From Nocardiopsis flavescens (GTDB taxonomy: Bacteria > Actinomycetota > Actinomycetes > Streptosporangiales > Streptosporangiaceae), in contig NZ_FQZK01000001.1 of assembly GCF_900141985.1 (NCBI RefSeq), positions 844,003 to 908,002 on the forward strand: a stretch of 64,000 nt of DNA, written 5' to 3'. Each line of letters opens with the position of its first letter. Position 1 is the first letter of the stretch. The notes under the pieces were generated by a model. It was not told the origin of the DNA, did not search any database, and saw nothing but the letters and a program-made list of their open reading frames with translations. Below are positions 1-7,875 of the stretch, piece after piece. The translations under genes and the position numbers were made by a program.

Positions 1-144
1 GCGAGGAGGGCCGAGCCGCTCGGGTGCGCGGGCCTCTCCGGGAGGTCGCGTCCGGGGTCGGCGGCGCGGAGGGGCCGCACCGTGTCGGCGGCGCTCGGGC
101 CCGTACCGGGAGCGGGGTCTCCGGACCTGCCGCGGTACAAATCT

Positions 145-171
145 CAACTTCTTGTTGACAACTCATTGTTG
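145..171 (+). promoter_or_regulatory. Tandem CAAC-N5-GTTG palindromes over the promoter of the first HTH gene
   Basis: Two palindromic boxes of the form CAAC-N5-GTTG lie at 145-157 and 159-171, 14 bp apart. TTGACA (155-160) sits inside them as a plausible -35 hexamer. With an 18-bp spacer the -10 would be near 179-184, which puts transcription start at or very near the ATG at 191, so the mRNA may be leaderless. Inferred to be an autoregulatory operator; a related arrangement stands before the HTH gene at 42190. Confidence 0.5.
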
Positions 172-190
172 AGGCTGGCACGATCCCCGC

Positions 191-595
191 ATGAGCCCTG
201 CCGTCCCGGACGAGTCCGACGAGAGGAACGCGCTGGACGCGGCGCGGCGCCGACTGCTGGAGTCCGGCGCCGACGCGGTGCCCCTCCCCCCGTGGGCGCG
301 GGCCCGGGACGCGCCGGACGACGCCACCCTGCTCCGGTTCGCCGTGTGGCGGGCGAACACCGCCACCGGGGACGTCGGCCACGACGAACTCCGCGCCGCG
401 CTGCGGCTGGTGGAGTCGGCCCGGGGCGACCTGGACGCCCTGGAGGCCGGACTGCTGCTGATCGCCCGGGCCGAGGGGCTGACCTGGCCCGACATCGCCG
501 AGCAGCTCGGCGTGCGCTCGCCCCAGGCCGCCCAGCAGCGCTTTCAGCGCGTGTCGCACCGCAGCCGGGGCGACGACGCCCGGCGCGGGGACTGA
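191..595 (+). CDS. Small helix-turn-helix DNA-binding protein
   Basis: A 134-residue acidic/basic protein with no signal peptide or membrane segment. The C-terminal half contains a sigma-region-4-like helix-turn-helix: the stretch WPDIAEQLGVRSPQAAQQRF around residues 99-118 reads as helix, turn, recognition helix. The N-terminal part is helical and unrecognised. The ATG at 191 lacks a good ribosome-binding site and follows a probable leaderless promoter, so a regulator controlling its own gene is the likeliest reading. A phosphatase gene follows 75 bp downstream on the same strand and could be co-transcribed. Family-level function only; targets unknown. Confidence 0.65.
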   Translation: MSPAVPDESDERNALDAARRRLLESGADAVPLPPWARARDAPDDATLLRFAVWRANTATGDVGHDELRAALRLVESARGDLDALEAGLLLIARAEGLTWPDIAEQLGVRSPQAAQQRFQRVSHRSRGDDARRGD

Positions 596-669
596 GCACC
601 GCCGGACCGCGCACGGGCGGACCCGCGGCCCGGCGGTCGTACGTGAACCCGCAGAGAGAAAGGTGAACC

Positions 670-1275
670 GTGGCCCGACGCACGCTCTACCTGGTGCGCC
701 ACGGGGCGGCCGACGCCCTGGGGCGGGTGACCGACCAGGGCCGGGAGCAGGCCCGGCTGATCGGGCAGCGGCTGGCCCGGCTGCCCGTCGACGCCGTCTG
801 GCACTCGCCGCTGCCCCGGGCGGCGGAGAGCGCCCGGCTCATCGCGGCGCAGATGCCGCGCGTGCTGGTGGACGAGGCGGCCGAACTCGTGGACAACGTC
901 CCCTTCGTCCCCGGTCCGGACCGCGTCCCGCCCTCGTGGGCCGGGTTCTTCGACGGCTACGGCCCTGCCGAGGCCGAGGCGGGGCGGCGGACCGCGGACG
1001 CCTCGGTGGACCGGTTCGGCGGGCCCAACAGCGGCGGGCGGCGCGAGACCCACGAGGTGGCGGTGACGCACGCCTACCCCATCGCCTGGCTGGTCCGCGC
1101 GGCGCTCGGGGCGCCGCCCGGGCAGTGGATGTCCCTGGCCGGTGTCGCCAACGCCTCCCTGACGGTGGTCGAGTTCGGCGACGACGGTCCGGCGAACCTC
1201 GTGGTGTTCAACGACACCGCGCACCTGCCCGAAGAGCTGCGCTGGACGGGCTTCCCGGACGCGCGGCGGCTGTAG
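670..1275 (+). CDS. Histidine phosphatase family protein (phosphoglycerate mutase-like)
   Basis: A 201-residue cytoplasmic protein of the branch 1 histidine phosphatase superfamily. The signature RHG is at residues 10-12, where the His would be the phosphorylated nucleophile. It is followed by the usual LTxxGxxQA-like segment (VTDQGREQARLIG) and by an SPLPRAAESA motif; the second catalytic His is probably in VTHAYPI near residue 137. The GTG start at 670 is preceded by an AAAGG ribosome-binding site. Substrate cannot be told from sequence: the family covers phosphosugars, nucleotides and phosphoproteins (SixA type). It ends 141 bp before the convergent catabolic operon. Confidence 0.75.
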   Translation: MARRTLYLVRHGAADALGRVTDQGREQARLIGQRLARLPVDAVWHSPLPRAAESARLIAAQMPRVLVDEAAELVDNVPFVPGPDRVPPSWAGFFDGYGPAEAEAGRRTADASVDRFGGPNSGGRRETHEVAVTHAYPIAWLVRAALGAPPGQWMSLAGVANASLTVVEFGDDGPANLVVFNDTAHLPEELRWTGFPDARRL

Positions 1276-1416
1276 TCCCGCGGTGCGCCCGTGCCGCCGT
1301 CGTCGTCGGCCGGCCCCGGCCCGGCAGGTCGGCGGCGCCCGCCGGGAGCACGGCCGCGCCCCCGGCCGACCGCCCCGGAAGGGGCGCACGGCCCCGAAGG
1401 TCCACTCCGCCCGGTG

Positions 1417-2262
1417 TCAGCGGGCCCGGGAGAGCACCTCGCGGGCGGCGCGGGCCACGGCCTCGTCGACGAAGCCCCCGCTGCGGTCCACCGTGGCGCC
1501 CCGGCCGCCGCGCTCCAGGGCCGCCAGGACGGCTTCGGCCCGCTCCACCTCCTCCGCGGTGGGGGTCAGCTCCTCGGTGACCGCGCGGGCCTGGCGCGGC
1601 GAGAGCAGGGTCCTGGCCCGGAACCCCTGGCGGAGCAGGCGGCGGGTGCCCTCGCGCAGGAGTGCGGTGTCGTGGACCGCCGTCTCCACCGGCCCCACCG
1701 GGGCGGGGAGCCGGGCGACGGCCGAGGCCAGCACGAGCGCCGACCGCAGCGGGGCCAGCTCGGCCCGGTCCGGGCCCGGCAGCAGCCCCAGGGACGCGGC
1801 CAGGTCGGCCTCCCCGATGCCCAGCCGGTGGACCCGGGGGGCGCCGGCCACCCGGTCCACCGCGGCCATGCCCTCGGGGGTCTCCAGGAGGGCCAGCACG
1901 CGGACGGTCCCGGGGCGCACGCCCGCGCGCTCCTCCCAGCGCCCGGCCAGGGCGTCCGCGCGCCCGACCGAGCCGGGGTCGGCCTTGGGCAGGACCACCC
2001 CGGCGCGGCCGTGGCGCGGCAGCACCGCGAGGTCCCGCTCCACCGTGTCGGCCCCGACCCTGACCCACACCTCGGGCCCCGGCTCCCCCGGCTCCGCGAA
2101 CCAGGCGCGCAGGTTCGCCCGCGCCGCGTCCTTGCGGTCGGGCGCCACCGAGTCCTCCAGGTCGAGGATGAGCGCGTCCACCCCGGCCGTGCGGGCCTTG
2201 GCGAGCTTGTCCTCCTGGTCGGCGGGCACGTACAGGTAGGTCCGGGGGTGCACCGCCGTCAC
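1417..2262 (-). CDS. HpcH/HpaI/CitE-family CoA-ester lyase
   Basis: A 281-residue protein of the citrate lyase beta / malyl-CoA lyase family, TIM-barrel enzymes that cleave beta-hydroxyacyl-CoA esters such as malyl-, citramalyl- or citryl-CoA with Mg2+. Family hallmarks: N-terminal RTYLYVPAD, the acidic LDLEDSVAP metal-binding segment near residue 30, LLETPEG (Mg ligand Glu) and GIGEADLAASLG. The GTG start at 2262 overlaps the preceding stop by four bases (GTGA), so it is translationally coupled to the amidohydrolase and is the last gene of its operon. With a CaiB-type CoA transferase in the same operon, it most likely performs the final C-C cleavage to two small CoA or keto-acid products. 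The exact CoA ester is not determinable. Confidence 0.8.
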   Translation of the reverse strand: MTAVHPRTYLYVPADQEDKLAKARTAGVDALILDLEDSVAPDRKDAARANLRAWFAEPGEPGPEVWVRVGADTVERDLAVLPRHGRAGVVLPKADPGSVGRADALAGRWEERAGVRPGTVRVLALLETPEGMAAVDRVAGAPRVHRLGIGEADLAASLGLLPGPDRAELAPLRSALVLASAVARLPAPVGPVETAVHDTALLREGTRRLLRQGFRARTLLSPRQARAVTEELTPTAEEVERAEAVLAALERGGRGATVDRSGGFVDEAVARAAREVLSRAR

Positions 2263-3722
2263 CGCCCGGTGGGCCGCGACAGGTAGCGGCCCGCGGGCGC
2301 GCCGGTCACCTCGCCGTCGGCCAGCACCTGCTTCCCCCGCAGGAACGTGTCGGTGACGGCGGCGGTGAGCTCGAACCCCTCGAAGGGGGTGTACTCCTGC
2401 GTGGACTCCGACTCCGCCGCCCGCACCGTCCAGGTCCGCTCGGGGTCCACGAGGACGAAGTCGGCGTCGAACCCGGCCTCGACGGCCCCCTTGGTGCGCA
2501 GGCCGAACCGCTGGGCGGGGTTCCAGGACGTCAGCCGGGCCACCTCCCCCAGCGGCAGTCCGCGGCGGGACGCCTCGGTGACCAGGCCCGGGAGGAGGTA
2601 CTCGGCGCCGCCGAAGCCGGACTTGGCCACGAACACGTCGTCGCCCGGGTCCCCGAACTTCTGCTCCTCGCGGCAGCAGGCGTGGTCGCTGACGACCCAG
2701 TCGACCTCGCCCCGCAGCACGTGCCCCCACAGGGCCTCGACGTCGTCCGGGCCGCGCAGGGGCGGGTTGACCTTGCCGCCGATGCCCGAGGCGGTGGTGT
2801 GGTCGGCCAGCAGGTGGCCCACCGTCACCTCGCGGCGGAAGTCGATGTGCGGGAAGGCGCGCGCCATGGTCAGCGCCGCCTCCATGGCCTTGGCGGAGCT
2901 GAGGTGGAGCAGGTTGATGGTGGGCAGCTCGGTCTCGTGCGCCAGGTAGGAGGCGATGGTGACGGCCAGCCCCTCGGAGTGGGGCGGGCGCGAGGCGCTG
3001 TAGGCCTCCAGGCCGGACAGCTCCCCGGCCTCCTCGACCATCCGGGTGTAGGCCGTCATGATCTCGGCCGTCTCGCAGTGCAGGGACAGCGAGATCTCGT
3101 CGGCCAGCTCGGGGAAGCGGCGCCGCGCCTCCTGGACCCCGCGCATGACGAACTCGAAGTGGGCCAGGTCGTAGCGCTCGCCCTCCGGGATCATCAGGAA
3201 GGAGCTCTGGTCGCTGGAGCGGCCGTGCAGCCCGTGGCTCCCGTAGAACATGAAGATCTTGAAGGACGTGACCCCGTACTCCTCGACCAGCCGCGGGATC
3301 TCGTCGATGTGCTCCCCCATCATCGGGGCGAGGTGGAAGGCGTAGTCGACGTGGGAGCGCGAGTCGACGGCCTCCAGCACCTTGGGGAAGAACTTCGCGT
3401 AGCTCCCGCCGGTGTTCATGTAGTACTGGCCGGTGCGCATGTAGTTCAGCGCGGAGGTCACGCCGCCCTGGGCGCAGGCGCGGCTCTCGGTCTCGGCGTC
3501 GGTGGAGAGCGGGTTGTAGATGCCCCAGTGCTGGTGGGCGTCGACGACCCCGGGGAAGGCGAGCCGCCCCGCGGCGTCCACGACCCTCCCCGCGCCCGTG
3601 CGGTCCAGGCCGGGGGCGACCTCGGCGATCCGGCCGTCGACGACGCCGATGTCGGCGCGGCGGGGCTCGGGGGAGGAGTGGTGGACGACGGCTGCGTCGG
3701 TGACGATGAGGTCGAAGGGCAT
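2259..3722 (-). CDS. Hydantoinase/dihydropyrimidinase-like cyclic amidohydrolase
   Basis: A 487-residue metal-dependent amidohydrolase of the cyclic amidase group (dihydropyrimidinase, hydantoinase, allantoinase, dihydroorotase). The full binuclear metal set is visible: His63 and His65 in DAHQHWG, the Lys155 expected to be carbamylated in SFKIFMF, His215 in LHCETAE, His273 in LLHLSSAKA and Asp346 in VVSDHACC. It should hydrolyse a cyclic amide, imide or lactam ring C-N bond. ATG start at 3722 with a GAAAGG-type ribosome-binding site, 12 bp after the MmgE/PrpD gene; its stop overlaps the CoA lyase start. The DAHQHWG motif differs from the DxHVHFxEPG of classical allantoinase, so allantoin is not the presumed substrate. 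Confidence 0.82.
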   Translation of the reverse strand: MPFDLIVTDAAVVHHSSPEPRRADIGVVDGRIAEVAPGLDRTGAGRVVDAAGRLAFPGVVDAHQHWGIYNPLSTDAETESRACAQGGVTSALNYMRTGQYYMNTGGSYAKFFPKVLEAVDSRSHVDYAFHLAPMMGEHIDEIPRLVEEYGVTSFKIFMFYGSHGLHGRSSDQSSFLMIPEGERYDLAHFEFVMRGVQEARRRFPELADEISLSLHCETAEIMTAYTRMVEEAGELSGLEAYSASRPPHSEGLAVTIASYLAHETELPTINLLHLSSAKAMEAALTMARAFPHIDFRREVTVGHLLADHTTASGIGGKVNPPLRGPDDVEALWGHVLRGEVDWVVSDHACCREEQKFGDPGDDVFVAKSGFGGAEYLLPGLVTEASRRGLPLGEVARLTSWNPAQRFGLRTKGAVEAGFDADFVLVDPERTWTVRAAESESTQEYTPFEGFELTAAVTDTFLRGKQVLADGEVTGAPAGRYLSRPTGR

Positions 3723-3734
3723 GGTGTGGGCCTT

Positions 3735-5177
3735 TCAGAGGTGGGATGCGGGTCGCGGGTCGCGGGCGTCGGGCTCCGGTGGTTCGAGGGCGCGCACCAG
3801 CTCCCCCGCGTGTGCCAGGTCGCCCAGGTTCAGGGCCAGTTCGCGTGCGGCCAGGGCGCTTTCCCGGGGCAGGCGCCCGTCGGTGTTGTCCAGGAACTTG
3901 CGGGTGAGGTCGTCGTCGGTGAGGGGGTTCGCGGGCCCGCCGCGGTTCTGGAGGACCTCCTCGCGCAGCAGGCGCCCGTCCCGGGTGCGCACGGTGACCA
4001 CCGCCGGGAACTGGTGCGGGTAGATCTCGTCGCAGGCCGGGTCGGGGACGACCTCGACCAGCGCCATGAGGGCCCGCCTCCGCGGGTCCCGGGCGAGGTC
4101 GTCGGTGAAGTCCCCGGTGCCCACGCCCAGGCCCCCGCCGCCCAGCAGCCCGGCCACCACGGCGTAGGGCGCGCTGAACTGCGCCTGGTAGCCGGTCTCG
4201 GGGGTGCGCTTGACCTCCAGGGGCTCGCCGATGGTGCGGATCACCGCGGCGGGGACGCCGACCCGGATGCCGGCGACGTCCTGCGGGTCCACGCGGGAGC
4301 GCAGGCGGATGCCGGCGTCGATCACGGTGTGGGTGAAGTGGTTGGCGGGATAGGGCTTGAAGAAGATCCCGGGGACCTCCCACTCCTCGCCCAGCCGGTC
4401 GGTGATGGTGTCGACGTCGGCGTCCTCGCGCAGGAAGGCCCGCAGGAAGCCGAAGCGGCCCTCGATCACGGTGGGCGGCCCGGTGAACCCGCGCGCCACC
4501 AGCTGGGCGGCCCCGAGCGCGGACTGGGCCGCCCAGCCGCAGTGCAGGCGCTTGACGGTGCCGCCGGTCCGGTTGGCCTCGATGACCCCGGAGGCGAAGG
4601 AGGCGGTCAGGCCCAGGGCGTGGACGGTGTCCTCGGGGCCGGAGCCGAGCAGCAGGGACGCCGCCACGGCGGCGCCCATGGCGCCGCAGATGGAGGTGGC
4701 GTGCTGGCCGTGCTCGAAGAAGACCGAGTTGCCCAGCGCGCGGTCGTAGCCGGCCATCCCCAGGCGGACCGTGGTCTCCAGCCCGGCGGCGACGGCGCGC
4801 TCGGTGGCCGCCCCGTCCGCCCCGGCGTACTCGGCCGCGGCCAGGGCCGCGGGGACGACGACGGCGCTGGGGTGCAGGATCGAGGGCAGGTGGGTGTCGT
4901 CGTAGTCGAGGGAGTGGGCCAGAACGCCGTTGGCCAGGGCCGCCAGGGGCGCCGGGACGCGCTCGCGGGTGCCGATGATCCCCGCCCGGGGCGATCCCCC
5001 CTGGTCCAGGGCGTACCCCGTGACGGCGGCGCTGGTGGGGAGCCGGTGCGCGGCCACGCACAGGCCCAGCGTGTCCAGCACCCGCCGGCGCACGCTGCGC
5101 GCCACCTCGTCGGGCAGGCCGCGGTCGTGCAGGCCGTGGGCGAACCGGGCCAGGGAGCGTGCGACGGTGTCGGTCAT
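3735..5177 (-). CDS. MmgE/PrpD family protein (first of two)
   Basis: A 480-residue member of the family containing 2-methylcitrate dehydratase PrpD, cis-aconitate decarboxylase and iminodisuccinate epimerase. These act on polycarboxylates by abstracting a proton alpha to a carboxylate. Family features include the LDYDDTHLPSILHPSA segment near residue 90, the GWAAQSALGAAQLVARGFTG region and a C-terminal DEIYPHQFPAVVTVRT block. ATG at 5177 overlaps the cyclase stop by four bases. It sits between ring-opening hydrolases and CoA enzymes, so it probably dehydrates, isomerises or decarboxylates a branched dicarboxylate released from the ring. A second, divergent MmgE/PrpD gene is encoded at 14584-15966. 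Confidence 0.78.
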   Translation of the reverse strand: MTDTVARSLARFAHGLHDRGLPDEVARSVRRRVLDTLGLCVAAHRLPTSAAVTGYALDQGGSPRAGIIGTRERVPAPLAALANGVLAHSLDYDDTHLPSILHPSAVVVPAALAAAEYAGADGAATERAVAAGLETTVRLGMAGYDRALGNSVFFEHGQHATSICGAMGAAVAASLLLGSGPEDTVHALGLTASFASGVIEANRTGGTVKRLHCGWAAQSALGAAQLVARGFTGPPTVIEGRFGFLRAFLREDADVDTITDRLGEEWEVPGIFFKPYPANHFTHTVIDAGIRLRSRVDPQDVAGIRVGVPAAVIRTIGEPLEVKRTPETGYQAQFSAPYAVVAGLLGGGGLGVGTGDFTDDLARDPRRRALMALVEVVPDPACDEIYPHQFPAVVTVRTRDGRLLREEVLQNRGGPANPLTDDDLTRKFLDNTDGRLPRESALAARELALNLGDLAHAGELVRALEPPEPDARDPRPASHL

Positions 5178-6037
5178 CGGGTCACCACCGCGAGCGGGCG
5201 GACGGGCGAGCCGGTGGCGCCGACCAGGGGCAGCGGGGCCAGGACGAAGGTGAACTCGTGGACCCCCGCGGCGGCGATCCCCTCCAGGTCCATCGCCTCG
5301 ATGATGTACACGCCGTGCTCCACGAGCAGGATGCGGTGGGCGGGCAGGACCGCGTGCCCGGCGCCGGGCGCCAGCCGCTCGAAGGCGATGGTGTCGGCCC
5401 CCGCGGCACGGGCCCCGCGGCCGGCGATCCAGGAGGCCCCGGCGGCGCCGACGCCCGGAACGCCGCTCTCGCGCCCGGTGTAGCGGGTCGGGTCGGCGTC
5501 GAAGTGGCGCCCCCACCCGCTGCGGACCAGGACGACGTCGCCCTCGCGGACCGGGGTCCCCTGCGCCTCCTCGGCGCGTTCGAGGTCGGCCGGGGTCACC
5601 TCGTATCCGGGCGGGCACCCCTGCGGGGTGCCCAGGGCGGCGGGGACGTCCAGCAGGACGCCGCGGCAGACCATCGGGGCGATGGTGTGGACGCCGTGGT
5701 CCAGGTAGCGTCCGCCCCGGCCGGCCTCGGCCGCGTCGGTCCCGCCGTGCAGGAGGCCGTTGTGGGAGACGTGGGCCAGGGCGTCCACGTGGGTGCCCAC
5801 GTGGGTGCCCATCGTGATCATGTCGTTGGCGGCCGACCCGCCGTCCTCGCGCACCATGTCGCCGTGGCGCCGCGGCAGGGTGTGCCAGTACGCGGGGTGG
5901 TTGGGCGACTGGGGCATCCCGACCTTCAGCGGCCGTCCCAGGTCGTGCACGCGCACCCCGGCGGAGACCGCCTCCAGCAGGGCGTCGCGGGCGGGGGCGG
6001 CGGGCGCCGGCTCGTTGTACTGGTTCGTGGTCGTCAC
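5174..6037 (-). CDS. Cyclase family hydrolase (kynurenine formamidase-like metal amidase)
   Basis: A 287-residue protein of the cyclase/kynurenine formamidase superfamily. The diagnostic metal motif HxGTHxDxxxH is intact at residues 79-89 (His79, His83, Asp85, His89). Members hydrolyse N-formyl amides, cyclic imides or lactones, for example kynurenine formamidase and isatin hydrolase. GTG start at 6035-6037 overlaps the stop of the CoA transferase by four bases (GTGA); its own stop overlaps the next start (ATGA). It may remove a formyl or amide group from the ring-opened intermediate, or open a different ring. The C-terminal EHGVYIIEAMDL segment is typical of the family. Confidence 0.8.
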   Translation of the reverse strand: MTTTNQYNEPAPAAPARDALLEAVSAGVRVHDLGRPLKVGMPQSPNHPAYWHTLPRRHGDMVREDGGSAANDMITMGTHVGTHVDALAHVSHNGLLHGGTDAAEAGRGGRYLDHGVHTIAPMVCRGVLLDVPAALGTPQGCPPGYEVTPADLERAEEAQGTPVREGDVVLVRSGWGRHFDADPTRYTGRESGVPGVGAAGASWIAGRGARAAGADTIAFERLAPGAGHAVLPAHRILLVEHGVYIIEAMDLEGIAAAGVHEFTFVLAPLPLVGATGSPVRPLAVVTR

Positions 6038-7230
6038 GCGATGATCCGCCGTTCACGTAGGGTCTCGATCTCCTCGGCGGCCATGCCGAGTTCACCGAGG
6101 ATGGCGTCGGTGTCGGCGCCCAGGGGGCGCCCGGGGAAGCGGATGCCCCCGGGCGCGCGCTCCGCGCGCCACAGGGTGTTGTGCATGAGGACGCTGCCGA
6201 GCTCGTCGTCCTCGACGCGGGTGAGCATCTCCGTCTCGCGCACGTGCGGGTCCCGGGTCAGGTCGCGGGCGTCGTAGACGGCGGCCAGGGCGACGCCCGC
6301 CTCGGCGAAGGCCTCCTCCAGCTCCGGGAGGGTGCGCTGGGCGATCCAGTCGCCGACGTGGCGGTCGAGCAGGTCCGCGTGCGCGGCCCTGCCCGCGCCG
6401 GTGCGGAACCACTCCTCCCCGACGACCTCCGGGTGGCCCACCAGCTCCATCAGCCGTTCGGCGATGCGCTGCGCGCTGGAGGAGACGACCACCCACCTGC
6501 CCTCGCGGGTCCGGTAGGTGTTGCGGGGGGCGTTGTTGTGCGACCGGTTGCCGTTGCGCCGGCCGACCTGCCCCAGCTGGTCGTAGACGGTGGGTCCGGG
6601 GCCCACGGCGGCCATGATGGGTTCCAGGAGGTTGATGTCGATCACCTCTCCCCTGCCGCCGTTGTGCTCGCGCGCGTACAGGGCGGTCAGGGTCGCCGCC
6701 GCCGCGGCGATGCCGCAGATGCTGTCGGCGAGCCCGAAGGCGGGGAGGGTCGGCGGCCCGTCGGCGGGGCCGGTCAGGTGGGCGAACCCGCTCATCGCCT
6801 CGGCCAGGGTGCCGAAGCCGGCCCGCCGGGCGTAGGGGCCCTTCTGCCCGAACCCGGTCACCCGCACCAGGACGAGGGCGGGGTTCTCGCGGTGCAGCGT
6901 CCGCGGGTCCAGGCCCCACCTCTCCAGGGTCCCGGGGCGGAAGTTCTCCACCAGCACGTCCGCCCGGCGGACCAGGGACCGCAGGAGGTCGGCGCCCTCG
7001 TCGGTGGACAGGTCCACCGCCAGGCCGCGCTTGTTGCGGGAGATCTCCTTCCACCAGAGGGGGACGCCGTCCTTGGCGGGCCCGTGGCCCCGCATCCCGT
7101 CCGCCAGCCGCGGGTGCTCGATCTTGATCACGTCGGCGCCCTGGTCGCCGAGGATCTGGCAGCACAGCGGACCCGCGAGGATGGTGGACACGTCCAGCAC
7201 CCGCAGCCCTTCGAGAGGTGCTTTCGGCAT
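6034..7230 (-). CDS. CaiB/BaiF family CoA transferase
   Basis: A 398-residue class III CoA transferase. The N-terminal LEGLRVLDVSTILAGP and the catalytic aspartate (Asp169 in FGLADSICG, same position as Asp169 of formyl-CoA transferase) are present, as are VENFRPG and FGQKGPYA. These enzymes move CoA from a donor such as succinyl-CoA to a carboxylic acid through an aspartyl-CoA thioester. First gene of the distal operon: ATG at 7230 with a GGGGGA ribosome-binding site, preceded by an IclR-type palindrome. It is coupled by a GTGA overlap to the cyclase gene. Expected role: CoA activation of the acid later cleaved by the CitE-like lyase in the same operon. Confidence 0.85.
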   Translation of the reverse strand: MPKAPLEGLRVLDVSTILAGPLCCQILGDQGADVIKIEHPRLADGMRGHGPAKDGVPLWWKEISRNKRGLAVDLSTDEGADLLRSLVRRADVLVENFRPGTLERWGLDPRTLHRENPALVLVRVTGFGQKGPYARRAGFGTLAEAMSGFAHLTGPADGPPTLPAFGLADSICGIAAAAATLTALYAREHNGGRGEVIDINLLEPIMAAVGPGPTVYDQLGQVGRRNGNRSHNNAPRNTYRTREGRWVVVSSSAQRIAERLMELVGHPEVVGEEWFRTGAGRAAHADLLDRHVGDWIAQRTLPELEEAFAEAGVALAAVYDARDLTRDPHVRETEMLTRVEDDELGSVLMHNTLWRAERAPGGIRFPGRPLGADTDAILGELGMAAEEIETLRERRIIA

Positions 7231-7253
7231 CGGCTCCCCCTTCCTTTCACTCT

Positions 7254-7270
7254 GTTCCTTTGAGAGGAAC
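7254..7270 (-). promoter_or_regulatory. IclR-type operator GTTCC-N7-GGAAC upstream of the CoA transferase operon
   Basis: A perfect 5-7-5 palindrome (GTTCC TTTGAGA GGAAC) lies 24 bp upstream of the start codon at 7230. The same pattern occurs at 20969-20985 (one mismatch) and 21196-21214 (perfect), close to the permease operon and the IclR gene. Spacing and core match IclR-family operators; assignment to the regulator at 21492-22298 is inference. Confidence 0.6.
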
Positions 7271-7360
7271 GTCGGTCCGCTTAGAGGTTAGGCAATTTTC
7301 ACCGGCCGCGTCAATGACGAATTTCTCCGGCAATTCCCCGAAAGAAAGGCAGCCCGAAAA

Positions 7361-7388
7361 GGCCCCCGGCCCCGCGGGGCCGGGGGCC
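7361..7388 (-). terminator. Rho-independent terminator of the large catabolic operon
   Basis: A perfect 13-bp GC stem with a 2-base centre (GGCCCCCGGCCCC then GGGGCCGGGGGCC). Read on the minus strand it is followed directly by TTTT and, a little further, TTTCTTT. It lies 89 bp after the HapK-like stop codon and upstream of the CoA transferase promoter, so it divides the leftward genes into two transcription units. Confidence 0.75.
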
Positions 7389-7476
7389 GGCCGCCTTTCA
7401 CCCGTCGGACGTCCGCGCCGCGCGCCTTCACCGCGCGGACCCGCCGGACCTCATCCGGGGGCGGTGCCCCCGTCGC

Positions 7477-7833
7477 TCACCCCCAGATCTCCCGGGCGTA
7501 GGTGATGTTGACGTCGCTGTGCCACCCGGTCTCGGGGTCGCTGCCCCACCGGTCGCGCCACTTCTGCGCGTGGTCGAGGATGACGGCGTCCCCGAAGTGC
7601 AGCCTCCCCTGGGCGTCGAAGGCGTCGAGGTCGTCGACGAACATCAGGTCGAAGTGGCGGAACCACTCCCCCTGCCCGCGCCCGCGGCCCGTGACGACGT
7701 AGTTGGAGTACTCCTGGATGCGGGGGTTCTGCCGGAACACGGGGTAGTCCACGGTGCGCGTGAATTCCGCGTACTCCTCGGCGGGGACCCCCGGGCGGAC
7801 GTTGTACGTGAGCAGGACCAGTTCGCGTGCCAT
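7477..7833 (-). CDS. HapK/REDY-like small alpha+beta barrel protein
   Basis: A 118-residue soluble protein resembling the REDY-like HapK family, small dimeric ferredoxin-fold proteins found in pigment and aromatic-catabolism clusters. It starts RELVLLTYNVRPGVPAEEY and is rich in aromatic residues (a run of Tyr, Phe, Trp near WFRHFDLMFVDD), which would suit binding a flat ring compound. ATG at 7833 has a good GGAGAGG ribosome-binding site and follows the OYE-type reductase by 42 bp. Last gene before the terminator at 7361. The biochemical function of the family is poorly defined; an accessory or condensation role is possible. Confidence 0.6.
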   Translation of the reverse strand: MARELVLLTYNVRPGVPAEEYAEFTRTVDYPVFRQNPRIQEYSNYVVTGRGRGQGEWFRHFDLMFVDDLDAFDAQGRLHFGDAVILDHAQKWRDRWGSDPETGWHSDVNITYAREIWG

Positions 7834-7875
7834 TGCCTCTCCTGTTCTTCGGTGTCCGGGCGGACATGGGAACCG

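Noticed and set aside
663-6095. Very long open frames on both strands opposite or across the real genes, for example 1214 codons ending at 1417
   Set aside because: They arise from extreme third-position GC. Only their ends coincide with real genes (CoA lyase, MmgE/PrpD); the remaining parts are Arg/Pro/Gly-rich shadows without motifs or ribosome-binding sites.
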